Origin: a virus
Length of the DNA stretch: 37,774 nucleotides
Strand: one strand, 5' to 3'
Virus record (IMG/VR): IMGVR_UViG_3300031673_000217
Coordinates: 1 to 37,774 of that record
Both the position numbers and the translations under genes were made by a program. The notes under the pieces are model-generated. The model did not search any database. It worked only from the letters and a program-made list of their open reading frames with translations, and had not been told where the DNA came from. Positions 15,908 through 23,347 of the stretch are shown piece by piece (position 1 is the stretch's first letter; each line of letters opens with the position of its first letter).

Positions 15908-15912
15908 AAAAC

Positions 15913-16065
15913 ATGATATGCCCGAACAGGAAATGTCCTGTCCATGTTGAAAGAACAAAAGAATTTATATTAAGTTGTGAACATAGTATTAAACATGTTT
16001 ATAATTATCAATGTAATATGGAAATAAAAGATTGTTGCAAATGCGAGAAGATAAGGAAAAGATGA
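15913..16065 (+). CDS. Small cysteine-rich protein
   Basis: 50 residues (MICPNRKCPV...) with about seven cysteines in pairs (CPNRKCP, SCEH, DCCKCEK), likely a zinc-binding fold. AAAGGTG lies upstream of ATG 15913. An upstream start at 15874 would overlap the preceding membrane protein and lacks a binding site. Confidence 0.55.
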   Translation: MICPNRKCPVHVERTKEFILSCEHSIKHVYNYQCNMEIKDCCKCEKIRKR

Positions 16066-16224
16066 ATGAAGAAGAAGAACAAAATTAAATGTCCTAAATG
16101 TTTTAGTACTGATGTAAGGTATTTATTAAAAGATGATGCTAACAATAAATATCTTTATAAATGTATTGATTGCCATACTGTATTTGCCGATAAAAAAACA
16201 AAGTTAGTAAAAGAGAAAAAATGA
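16066..16224 (+). CDS. Small zinc-ribbon protein
   Basis: 52 residues with CPKC (9-12) and CIDC (33-36), a classic four-cysteine ribbon of the rubredoxin/TFIIS-like layout (KCPKCFSTDVRY ... YKCIDCHTVF). Lysine-rich at both ends. It starts directly after the previous stop; AAGGAAA is the binding site. Its stop overlaps the next start as ATGA. Confidence 0.6.
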   Translation: MKKKNKIKCPKCFSTDVRYLLKDDANNKYLYKCIDCHTVFADKKTKLVKEKK

Positions 16225-16391
16225 AATCATTATCAGATGAATTGATTGAGGAAATAGAAAAAGATATAAGAGAGACACAAGAATTGAATGAGGGATGGTT
16301 AAAGTTAGATTTACATTATAGAAGAAGGTTATTGATAAAATGGAAAAACCAAATACAAAGAGCGTTGGACACGATAAGAAGTCTTTTTTGA
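16221..16391 (+). CDS. Small charged helical protein
   Basis: 56 residues (MKSLSDELIEEIEKD...), helical with an acidic start and a basic Arg-rich end. ATGA overlap with the zinc-ribbon gene. The next gene begins inside it in another frame. No family recognised. Confidence 0.5.
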   Translation: MKSLSDELIEEIEKDIRETQELNEGWLKLDLHYRRRLLIKWKNQIQRALDTIRSLF

Positions 16392-16519
16392 AATTTGTAA
16401 ATGATTTACATGATATTAAATCATTGCATGAAAAGGAAATATTTTATAATATAGTCAATGAATTATTTATTATGAAAGATGAAATAGAAAAATTAAAGAA
16501 CATTATAAAAAAGGATTAG
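16340..16519 (+). CDS. Small helical protein
   Basis: 59 residues (MEKPNTKSVGHDKK...) ending in a coiled-coil-like helix (FIMKDEIEKLKNIIKKD). It overlaps the upstream gene by 52 bases, has AAGAAGG upstream, and fills what would otherwise be a gap before the lipoprotein gene. No family recognised. Confidence 0.5.
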   Translation: MEKPNTKSVGHDKKSFLKFVNDLHDIKSLHEKEIFYNIVNELFIMKDEIEKLKNIIKKD

Positions 16520-16521
16520 TA

Positions 16522-17295
16522 ATGAAAGCGATATTGTTTTTATTAATTGCAATAGTAATTAGTTGGTATTTGATGTTATCACATTTAACAGGATGTAAAG
16601 TTAATGGTTTGAATGTAGAGAACAAAATGGATACAGATGATAAAGGGTTTGATTTTGGTGAAGATTATAGTGATAAGCAGGAGAGGGTAGAGATAAAAGA
16701 AGTTAAAGAAATAAAAAAAGAGATAGTTGATAATAATATAATAAGTTTTGTATATTTAATAGTTAAAATAAAGGAGGTAAATTTATATGCAACGTGTTAT
16801 TCTCAACAGGACAGCACAATAGAAATGAAGGGGATATATGCTAATCAAAAGTATGCAAGTTTTTTAAATAAAAGTGAACGCAGAATAAACAGGAATCATT
16901 ATACCGTAGCATTAAATTACAATATGAAAGAGTATCATGAGGGATTGATAAATGTGAATGGAATATGGACGCATAGATATAGATTTCATGTTCCAGATTA
17001 TAATGCTGACATTATTGAGAAATTTAAAATAAAAAATGATACTTATATGAATGATATTGACTATTTGAGAATATTTAATAATGATTATTTTTCAGTACCA
17101 AGAGATAGAATGAGTAATAAAAAAGAATATGCTAATAGGATTGATGTATTGTTTACAACAGCAGGAAAATACTCAACAATAAAGCAGAGACAAAGAGCAT
17201 GGGCAAGAAGAAATACTCATAATATGCCAATAGAAATATGGGAGATACAGAAGTGGGCATTTTGCAAGGATGGCTCAAAAAGGAGAATAGAATGA
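16522..17295 (+). CDS. Putative lipoprotein with 3D/DPBB-like domain
   Basis: 257 residues. An N-terminal hydrophobic helix (AILFLLIAIVISWYLML) is followed by the lipobox LTGC, so Cys25 is the likely lipidation site. After a charged spacer, residues 90-215 resemble the 3D/double-psi barrel pattern of MltA/SleB-like exoproteins: NLYATCYSQ, MKGIYANQ, YTVALNYN, RYRFHVPDYNAD and a late RIDVLF. Those domains act on or bind peptidoglycan. The first Asp of the motif is Asn here. A cell-surface role (superinfection exclusion or wall binding) is inference. Confidence 0.5.
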   Translation: MKAILFLLIAIVISWYLMLSHLTGCKVNGLNVENKMDTDDKGFDFGEDYSDKQERVEIKEVKEIKKEIVDNNIISFVYLIVKIKEVNLYATCYSQQDSTIEMKGIYANQKYASFLNKSERRINRNHYTVALNYNMKEYHEGLINVNGIWTHRYRFHVPDYNADIIEKFKIKNDTYMNDIDYLRIFNNDYFSVPRDRMSNKKEYANRIDVLFTTAGKYSTIKQRQRAWARRNTHNMPIEIWEIQKWAFCKDGSKRRIE

Positions 17296-17780
17296 AAAAA
17301 TTAAATTTAGGATGCGGTAAAGACACAAGGGAAGGATTTATAAATCTTGACTTCAGAGAAAATCAAGGAGTGGATATTGTATGTGATATAAAAGATGGTT
17401 TACCATTTAAGAATGGAGAATTGGATTTTATATTTGCACAGGATATAATAGAGCATTTCCCATTGGATTACACAGATACATTGATAAAGGAACTGTATAG
17501 AGTATTAAAAAAGGGAGGTGAAATAGAAGCACAAGTACCTAATTTTGAATTGAATTACAAGGAATATAAAGAAGGTATTGCGAGGAAGCTATTTAAAGAG
17601 CAGAGTAATTGTCATAGATTTAGTCAATGTGTATTTGGGAAGCAGGATTATGAAGGCAATTATCATTATCAGTTATTTGATAAAGATAGATTGAGAAGTA
17701 TATTTGAAACGAATGGATTTGAAGTTGTAAAAGAATGGGAGTATGGTAGGGGATTAAATATAATAGCGAGGAAGAAATGA
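17292..17780 (+). CDS. Class I SAM-dependent methyltransferase
   Basis: 162 residues. Motif I is LNLGCGKDTREGFINLD (4-20), the SAM-binding loop. Next come VDIVCDIKDGLPF (motif II region), DFIFAQDIIEHF (motif IV-like) and LIKELYRVLKKGGEIEAQVPN. This is the Methyltransf_11-type pattern used by small-molecule and sugar methyltransferases. Start at 17292 chosen because AGGAG lies upstream and MKKLNLGCG is the natural N-terminus. It sits between glycosyltransferases, so a glycan or sugar substrate is plausible. Confidence 0.78.
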   Translation: MKKLNLGCGKDTREGFINLDFRENQGVDIVCDIKDGLPFKNGELDFIFAQDIIEHFPLDYTDTLIKELYRVLKKGGEIEAQVPNFELNYKEYKEGIARKLFKEQSNCHRFSQCVFGKQDYEGNYHYQLFDKDRLRSIFETNGFEVVKEWEYGRGLNIIARKK

Positions 17781-19519
17781 ATTATATAGTGACAATAACC
17801 AGTAAGAATTATTTGAAATACACATACAGATTGATTTATTCATTAAGAGAAATTGGATATAAGGGGGAAATAATTGTATTAACTCCTGATGATGATATTT
17901 ATTGTAATTGCAGGATTATTAAAATAGAAAAAATATTTACAGCAGAAGCAAAAACATTAGATGATAGCAGATGGTTGCAATTTCAATTACTTGATAATGA
18001 TTTTTTCAAAGATGGAGATAAAATAATATATTTAGATTCTGATGTTATAGTGCATAAAGGATTTGATTTTGAAAGAATGTTTAATGAATATACTTTTGCA
18101 GTATCAATAACACATTTTGACATAGATGAATTTCCAATATTGAGGAAAATACTTTGCAATCCGGGAATAGATTTTAAATATATAGCAACTCCGTTTGTAT
18201 TTGAAGTAAATGACAAAGTAAGAGATTTTTTTAATGTTTGCAAATTATGTCAAGAAATATCTAATCATTATAAAAGAGGCACATTGCTTGCATTTAATTT
18301 GGCATGTTATTCTTATTTAAAACATGATGAGATACAAATAATACCTGAAGATAAAGTTGTATATGCTTATGATATGCAAGAAGGAAGAGTGTTTGATGAT
18401 CCGATGATAATACATTATGGAGGTTTTAAAGGAAAGAAGATTTGGGAAGAAGAATATTATGATAACAAGCCAGTATCGTATATATTAAAAGAGGAAGAAG
18501 AAAATAAAAGTTTTAAAAGAGAATACAATTTAAAAACAAAAAAGAATAAAGATATATATGCTTTTCAAACAGATGAAGGATTAGGTAATCAAATAGAAAC
18601 ATATTTAATTTATAGGGTATTGATTGAGATGTTTGAAAATGTTGATATATTCTTTGCGTTTTCAGATCGTGATAATGAAGGGAATATAAAGTTTTATGAA
18701 ATAATTACAAAGTATTTTGGGAATGATTGTTTAGTAGTAACAAAAGGAGGTTCATTAGATGATGAAATCAGTAAAAGGTATAAGGGATTGTTTTGTTGCA
18801 GACCACGAAGAATAAATAATATACCAGTATTGGCAGAGATAAAGAATTATGCATTTGGTTCAGAAGTTGATAGAAACAATGAAATGTTATACCAGTTAGG
18901 GAAAAATGATGCTGATATAAAAAGATATTTTAATGAGTTTTTACCATTGAATTGGAGAAAGATACGAGGTGATGATTACAATGATTTTTTACCTACTTAT
19001 GATATTGTTATTTGTGTAGGGAGCAAGCACAATTTAAGATGGATAAAGAAACGTTATTTAAGAATGAATGAAATTATTGATGAATTGAAAAATGATTATA
19101 AAATAGCATGTGTTGGGCATAAGGACGAATATATTTATGGATGTGATGATTATACTCATTTATCATTAGAGGAAACATTTGATTTTGTTTCAAAAGCTAA
19201 AGTTGTGATAACAATGGATAGTGGATTATTTCATTTTGTTAATTTAATAGGGATTGAAAATGTTGGTATATTTGGAGGAACAAACATAGAAAAGAATACG
19301 AATATAAAAGTTGATAGATATGGTGTATGGGGATTCCATAAATTTTCAACAATAATATCAGGTTCAAAGTGTGAAAAGCAACCATGCCAAAATAATGGAT
19401 GGAGATTAACCGCTGATTGGGATGAGTGTGATTATTATCAATGTATGATGTTTCCACCTCAATCAATAATTGGTGTTGTAAGAGAAAAGTTATTGGATTT
19501 GCAATTCAGTAAATTATAA
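17777..19519 (+). CDS. Bifunctional glycosyltransferase: GT8-like plus GT9-like domains
   Basis: 580 residues. N-terminal 1-240: GT-A fold with YIVTITSKNYLKYTYRLI and KIIYLDSDVIV (Asp87-Ser-Asp89, GT8-type DxD), then PMIIHYGG near the end of the domain. C-terminal 255-580: KDIYAFQTDEGLGNQIE at the start, IVICVGSKHNLRWIKKRY, then VVITMDSGLFHFVNLIG followed by IFGGT, which is the GT9 (heptosyltransferase-like) motif set. A fusion of two transferases would add two sugars in sequence. It overlaps the methyltransferase as ATGA. Acceptor unknown. Confidence 0.78.
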   Translation: MNYIVTITSKNYLKYTYRLIYSLREIGYKGEIIVLTPDDDIYCNCRIIKIEKIFTAEAKTLDDSRWLQFQLLDNDFFKDGDKIIYLDSDVIVHKGFDFERMFNEYTFAVSITHFDIDEFPILRKILCNPGIDFKYIATPFVFEVNDKVRDFFNVCKLCQEISNHYKRGTLLAFNLACYSYLKHDEIQIIPEDKVVYAYDMQEGRVFDDPMIIHYGGFKGKKIWEEEYYDNKPVSYILKEEEENKSFKREYNLKTKKNKDIYAFQTDEGLGNQIETYLIYRVLIEMFENVDIFFAFSDRDNEGNIKFYEIITKYFGNDCLVVTKGGSLDDEISKRYKGLFCCRPRRINNIPVLAEIKNYAFGSEVDRNNEMLYQLGKNDADIKRYFNEFLPLNWRKIRGDDYNDFLPTYDIVICVGSKHNLRWIKKRYLRMNEIIDELKNDYKIACVGHKDEYIYGCDDYTHLSLEETFDFVSKAKVVITMDSGLFHFVNLIGIENVGIFGGTNIEKNTNIKVDRYGVWGFHKFSTIISGSKCEKQPCQNNGWRLTADWDECDYYQCMMFPPQSIIGVVREKLLDLQFSKL

Positions 19520-19529
19520 GGAACATAAC

Positions 19530-19961
19530 ATGAGGATATGTATTAAATGTGGAACACAAATAGGAAATGTTGTTGATGATTTATTTAAGAAGGGATTAAT
19601 TATCAGAGTGTGTAAATGTGGGGAGAGTATAAGGTTGAGTGCAGGAGATTGCACAAGAGAAGATTTAGAAAAAATATTAAGAATAAATAAGCAGGAAAGT
19701 GAAGTTAAAATTGAAGTTAAAGAGGAAAGAGTTTTGATTGGATATGAGAATATTGATTTATCAAATACGGATATACCTAAAACGATTATAACGATATTAA
19801 ACAAACAGGGGATAATAAAGATTACAGATTTATTGAAATATGGAGTAAATGAAATAGAAAATATAAAGGGAATGGGAGGGACAAGGATAAAAAAAATAAT
19901 AGAAATACTTGACAAAGTTGGTATAAAGTGGAATAATGAAAGTGAGATTGGAAATGTTTGA
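19530..19961 (+). CDS. Zinc-ribbon protein with RNA polymerase alpha-CTD-like domain
   Basis: 143 residues. Residues 1-35 contain CIKCGT and CKCGES (zinc ribbon). Residues 72-135 match the alpha-CTD helix-hairpin-helix pattern: IDLSNTDIPKTIITILNKQGI, then ITDLLKYGVNEIENIKGMGGTRIKKIIEIL. In host RNA polymerase this domain contacts UP elements and activators. A phage copy could compete for, or replace, those contacts. The alternative is a generic HhH DNA-binding domain. It opens the block after the glycan cassette. Confidence 0.65.
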   Translation: MRICIKCGTQIGNVVDDLFKKGLIIRVCKCGESIRLSAGDCTREDLEKILRINKQESEVKIEVKEERVLIGYENIDLSNTDIPKTIITILNKQGIIKITDLLKYGVNEIENIKGMGGTRIKKIIEILDKVGIKWNNESEIGNV

Positions 19962-20004
19962 TAAGGTACGATTGTTTTTTAGGATTTTATACAGGAGACA
20001 GAAA

Positions 20005-20253
20005 ATGGATGAGAAGATTGAATTAGGAATACCTGCACTGGAAAGAAAAGTTATTGCTTATGAAAAGAAGATTGAGGAATTGGACAAGAACATTGAGATA
20101 CTTACTGTTAATAAAGATAAAGTTGATAGCAAATTGAATGAATTGAAAGTTACAAAAAAGGAAATGATAAAAGGATTAACAGATACAAAAGGGAAGATTG
20201 ATAAGATAAACAATCCAAAATCTATTAAAAAATCCGTTAAAAAGAAGAAGTAA
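20005..20253 (+). CDS. Coiled-coil protein
   Basis: 82 residues, nearly all a heptad-like coiled coil (LERKVIAYEKKIEELDKNIE...) with a poly-Lys tail. The start at 20005 follows AGGAGA; a longer form from 19936 would overlap the upstream gene. It is the last gene before a 347-base gap. Function unknown. Confidence 0.55.
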   Translation: MDEKIELGIPALERKVIAYEKKIEELDKNIEILTVNKDKVDSKLNELKVTKKEMIKGLTDTKGKIDKINNPKSIKKSVKKKK

Positions 20254-20284
20254 AATAATTGCATCAAAACAAGAGGGAGAAACC

Positions 20285-20316
20285 AATAAAACAATTGTAT
20301 TGTTTTTATTATTTTA
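20285..20316 (+). terminator. AT-rich terminator-like hairpin
   Basis: AATAAAACAAT (20285-20295) pairs with ATTGTTTTTATT (20299-20310, one bulged T) around a TGT loop, followed by ATTTT. It stands 31 bases after the end of the coiled-coil gene and could end the upstream transcript. The stem is weak because it is nearly all A-T. Confidence 0.45.
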
Positions 20317-20353
20317 GGGGTGTAAACATTGCATATTAAAAATAAGTTAAATT

Positions 20354-20397
20354 TTACACTATATGAAATAGAATGAATTTAAACATATATAGTGTAA
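20354..20397. promoter_or_regulatory. Inverted repeat TTACACTATAT / ATATAGTGTAA
   Basis: Two perfect 11-base arms (20354-20364 and 20387-20397) separated by 22 bases. The right arm sits in a 16-base element that matches 14 of 16 bases at 3752-3767. The left arm lies in GTTAAATTTTACAC (20346-20359), which matches 13 of 14 bases at 32678-32691. Likely an operator or phage promoter element; a hairpin role is also possible. Confidence 0.5.
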
Positions 20398-20434
20398 GTT
20401 GATTAGTTATATTAAATAATTATTTGTGTTTATT

Positions 20435-20456
20435 GAAAGGAGAAAATATGAAATAA
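20435..20456 (+). other. Strong ribosome binding site before ATG-AAA-TAA
   Basis: GAAAGGAGAAAATATG is among the best ribosome binding sites in the window, yet the frame is only Met-Lys-stop. It may be a leader (start-stop) element for the RNA structure or gene downstream, or the remnant of a deleted gene. Confidence 0.4.
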
Positions 20457-20502
20457 CAAAACGATATTTATATATAAGTGATTTTTGAAAAGAGAAATTA
20501 TG

Positions 20503-20588
20503 ATTAAGGCAGTGAGTGGCATGGTAGCCTGAAGCGACACATTGACTTGTGCGACACTTTGCAGACCGACTGTCTCACTGCCTTTAAT
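20503..20588 (+). ncRNA. GC-rich structured RNA candidate, cloverleaf-like
   Basis: In an AT-rich gap, ATTAAGGCAGTGAG (20503-20516) pairs with CTCACTGCCTTTAAT (20574-20588, one bulge). Inside are three hairpins: GGC/GCC (20518-20529), CG-A-CACA/TGTGCG (20535-20553) and GCAG/CTGT (20561-20573). This gives a four-way junction. It lacks the T-arm TTC, so it is not a normal tRNA. A 10-codon frame (MIKAVSGMVA-stop, from 20500) overlaps its 5' half, so an attenuator is another reading. It is not a plain terminator because only three T follow. Confidence 0.55.
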
Positions 20589-20600
20589 TAAGGGAAATAA

Positions 20601-20834
20601 ATGAAAAAGATAATAAGAAAGATTAAGAAGTTATTTTTATTGATGATACCTTATTTGCATTTAAATATAGATATGGGAATAATACAGATTAGAACAAGTC
20701 TAATTTATAAGGAATTTACTTTAAGATGTTTTGAATTTGTTTCATTAAAAATAACAATATTTTATAAATGGGGGTTTAGTTTTTGTTTTTATAGTCCAGA
20801 TAAATTTCGATATAATATATTAAAAGATAAATAA
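20601..20834 (+). CDS. Small basic hypothetical protein
   Basis: 77 residues, basic N-terminus (KKIIRKIKKLF) then alternating beta strands rich in Phe/Tyr. TAAGGGAAA precedes the ATG by a normal distance. It lies directly after the structured RNA candidate, which could regulate it. No family recognised. Confidence 0.5.
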   Translation: MKKIIRKIKKLFLLMIPYLHLNIDMGIIQIRTSLIYKEFTLRCFEFVSLKITIFYKWGFSFCFYSPDKFRYNILKDK

Positions 20835-20835
20835 A

Positions 20836-21015
20836 ATGTTAACTGATAATGATTTAATGCTTTTTGGTAAATATAAATATATAAAGATGAAAGATGTACC
20901 TGCTGATTATCTTGATTGGTTAAATGAGCAGGAATGGATTGAGAGGGATTTCAAGGAAGTATTTAATTATATACAAGATAATATTGATGCTATAAATAAG
21001 GAATTGGAAGAATGA
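20836..21015 (+). CDS. DUF3820 family protein
   Basis: 59 residues: LTDNDLMLFGKYKYIKMKDVPADYLDWL matches the DUF3820 core (FGKYKG ... DVPADYLxWL). The remainder is an acidic helix. Members are common in phages and bacteria, and their function is not established. ATGA overlap with the following gene at 21012. Confidence 0.7.
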   Translation: MLTDNDLMLFGKYKYIKMKDVPADYLDWLNEQEWIERDFKEVFNYIQDNIDAINKELEE

Positions 21016-21209
21016 TACATTATAAAGAAACGAAATATGGATTTGAATGGGGAAGTGCTAAAATAGAAAGATGTTGTAGCGATGAGAAAAAAGGATGGAT
21101 TGTATTATTTATAAAAACTCCAAGACACAAGAATGGTTTGGAGATATATATAACAAAAACAGGCAAAGTAAGAGTGTATGGCAAAAAGGAATGGGAAGAA
21201 AAAAAATGA
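21012..21209 (+). CDS. Hypothetical protein
   Basis: 65 residues: beta-rich (YGFEWGSAKIERC, GWIVLFIKTPR, LEIYITKTGKVRVYG) with a KKEWEEKK tail. Its stop overlaps the ATG of the DUF5131 gene. No family recognised. Confidence 0.55.
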   Translation: MIHYKETKYGFEWGSAKIERCCSDEKKGWIVLFIKTPRHKNGLEIYITKTGKVRVYGKKEWEEKK

Positions 21210-22000
21210 CTAAAATAGAATGGTGTGATGAATCATGGAATCCGATTACAGGATGTACTCCGATTAGCGAAGGATGCAAGAATTGTTACGCAAAAAGAAT
21301 GTCATACAGAATGAAAGGTAGATTTGGATATGATAAAAATGAACCTTTCAAGGTAACGTATCATAAAGATAAATTAAAAGAACCTTTGAAATGGAAAAAA
21401 CCGAAAAAGATATTTGTATGCAGTATGGGAGATTTATTTCATGAAGCTATTTGTGATGAAACGATTGATGATGTTTTAAGTATTGCGTTATTAGCAAAAC
21501 AGCATACATATTTATTATTGACAAAGAGACCTAAAAGAGCACTGGCATATTTTAATTATCATTTTCCTATTGGGGTTGATGGTAACAAAGAATTTTATAG
21601 GAAAGATTATTTAACAGATAATGTATGGGTTGGAATTACAGCAGAGAATCAAGAAAGGGCAGATGAAAGGATACCTGTACTATTTAAAATTCCTGCAAGA
21701 ATACGATTTGTTAGTGCAGAACCGATGTTAAGAATGATGTTATTAGAAAAATATTTGGGTTATTATAATAAGTATGCAATATTGACAGAAGAAAAACCTA
21801 AATTAGATTGGGTTATATGTGGTGGAGAGAATGGACATGGAGCGAGGGCTATTCCTTCGTACAGTATAATGAATTTACGGGATCAATGTGTAAAAGCAAA
21901 TGTACCATTTTTCTTTAAGGGATGGGGAAAAGCATCACCAAATACAGGCAGGAAAATACAAGGTAAGGAATGGAACCAGTTTCCTAAAATTAAAGGCTAA
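21206..22000 (+). CDS. DUF5131 / phage Gp37-Gp68 family protein
   Basis: 264 residues. It starts MTKIEWCDESWNPITGCTPISEGCKNCYAKRM, the hallmark three-cysteine N-terminus of this family. Later parts IFVCSMGDLFHEAI, TYLLLTKRPKRA, VWVGITAENQERADERIP, RFVSAEPML and DWVICGGENGHGAR are all typical. The Cys cluster suggests an iron-sulfur or metal site related to radical-SAM-like folds, but the reaction is not established. Start at 21206 chosen because the hallmark motif begins there. The neighbours are DUF3820 and ASCH-like genes. Confidence 0.85.
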   Translation: MTKIEWCDESWNPITGCTPISEGCKNCYAKRMSYRMKGRFGYDKNEPFKVTYHKDKLKEPLKWKKPKKIFVCSMGDLFHEAICDETIDDVLSIALLAKQHTYLLLTKRPKRALAYFNYHFPIGVDGNKEFYRKDYLTDNVWVGITAENQERADERIPVLFKIPARIRFVSAEPMLRMMLLEKYLGYYNKYAILTEEKPKLDWVICGGENGHGARAIPSYSIMNLRDQCVKANVPFFFKGWGKASPNTGRKIQGKEWNQFPKIKG

Positions 22001-22002
22001 AC

Positions 22003-22377
22003 ATGAGAAATATGAGTGTTGCATATACAACAGAGCAAATAGAAAATGAATCAAAAACAATTACAAGAAGAAATGGATGGTGGTTCTTAAAGCCGGGCGA
22101 TATTGTAATGACATGCAAAAAATGTATGGGATTTAAAAAGGGAGAAAAGATACAGAAGATAAAACCGATAAGGATAATATCCACAAGGAAAGAGCGATTA
22201 TCTGATATAACACAGGATGATGTAGTTAAGGAGGGATTTCCCGATATGTCAGTGGATGAATTTATTGATATGTATAAAAAAATAGGTCATTATAAATATG
22301 TTAATCCTGATTCAATCCCAGTAAACAGGATTGAATTCTGTTATGTAAAGGAGCAAGGGGATGAAAGAGTTTATTAG
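22003..22377 (+). CDS. ASCH domain protein
   Basis: 124 residues: SVAYTTEQIENESKTITRRNGWWFLKPGDIV is the ASCH core (K-T-x-T-R-R, then GW ... LKPGD). It is followed by IKPIRIISTRKERLSDITQDDVVKEGFP and VNRIEFCYV. ASCH domains bind RNA or modified bases; the substrate here is unknown. It follows the DUF5131 gene by two bases and overlaps the Toprim gene by 17. An alternative start is at 22012. Confidence 0.78.
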   Translation: MRNMSVAYTTEQIENESKTITRRNGWWFLKPGDIVMTCKKCMGFKKGEKIQKIKPIRIISTRKERLSDITQDDVVKEGFPDMSVDEFIDMYKKIGHYKYVNPDSIPVNRIEFCYVKEQGDERVY

Positions 22378-23326
22378 AGATTGGAATTATAGAGAAAAAT
22401 TGGCAATAACATATATAGACAACACTGGAAATGAAAGTATTTTTGAAGCAAATCAGCATGAATTGATTAATCAAATAATTAACATTGTCAATGATTATTG
22501 CAATCAAAATATAACATTAACAAATAGACAAATTTATTATCAATTAGTAGCGAAGGATATTATTCCTAATGCAGATGAAATATATAAACGGATATGTAAA
22601 ATTATAACGGATTCAAAATATGCAGGTTTAATTGATTGGGATGCGATAGAGGATAGGGGTAGAACACCGTTAAAACATCCTGAATGGGAAAACGTTAAGG
22701 AACTTATTGAAAGCGCTATTTATGCTTACAGATTACCACGGTGGAAAGATCAAAAATATTATGTAGAATTATATTGTGAAAAACAAGCCATGGAGAGTAT
22801 TATTAAACCTATTGCAGACAAGTATCATATTTATTTTGGTGTAAATAAAGGATATTCAAGTTCTTCAACAATATATGATTTATCAAAACGAATAAAAAAC
22901 AAAATAATAGAAGGTAAAAAAACTATTATTCTTTATTTAGGAGACCATGATCCGTCAGGATTGGATATGATTAGGGATATAAATGATAGGATAAGAGAAT
23001 TTATAACAGTTGATATGGAATTATATGCAGATGAATTTAATGTTGAACAACTTGCTTTAAATATGGAACAAATAAATGAATATAATCCACCGCCAAACCC
23101 TGCAAAAATAAAAGACCCAAGAGCGAAATGGTATATAAAAAAATATGGGAATAAAAGTTGGGAATTGGATGCATTAGAGCCGAGAGTGTTAATTGATATT
23201 GCAGAAAGAGGGATATTAAAATATTTAAATAAAAGAAAATATAATGAATGGATTAGAAGAGAAGAAAAAGAGAAAAAGGAACTTATTAAATTTGGTAATA
23301 AATTAATAGCAAACAAGAAAAGATAG
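22361..23326 (+). CDS. TopoVI-A/Spo11-like Toprim protein
   Basis: 321 residues. Residues 50-66 (NITLTNRQIYYQLVAKD) resemble the catalytic Tyr winged-helix motif of topoisomerase VI A/Spo11 (R-x-x-YY). Residues 134-200 hold a Toprim-like set: VELYCEKQAME (Glu140), GVNKGYSSSSTIYD and IILYLGDHDPSGLDM (Asp195, Asp197). A full TopoVI needs a B subunit, and none is seen. It may be a nuclease or DNA-breaking enzyme of the kind found on mobile elements. The C-terminus is basic. GGAGCAAGGGG precedes the ATG. Confidence 0.65.
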   Translation: MKEFIRDWNYREKLAITYIDNTGNESIFEANQHELINQIINIVNDYCNQNITLTNRQIYYQLVAKDIIPNADEIYKRICKIITDSKYAGLIDWDAIEDRGRTPLKHPEWENVKELIESAIYAYRLPRWKDQKYYVELYCEKQAMESIIKPIADKYHIYFGVNKGYSSSSTIYDLSKRIKNKIIEGKKTIILYLGDHDPSGLDMIRDINDRIREFITVDMELYADEFNVEQLALNMEQINEYNPPPNPAKIKDPRAKWYIKKYGNKSWELDALEPRVLIDIAERGILKYLNKRKYNEWIRREEKEKKELIKFGNKLIANKKR

Positions 23327-23347
23327 AAAGCGAGGTGGAGAATGAGC
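23326..23347 (+). repeat. Gene-junction repeat, copy 3
   Basis: The junction string here begins at the last base of the Toprim gene stop and is not translated as a tail. It ends GGTGGAGAATGAGC and starts the next gene (MSKTKRY). Confidence 0.85.

Noticed and set aside
20503-20588. tRNA gene
   Set aside because: A cloverleaf can be drawn with a D-arm-like GGCATGGTAGCC, but there is no TTC-type T-arm, the closing stem is too long, and the 3' end lacks CCA.
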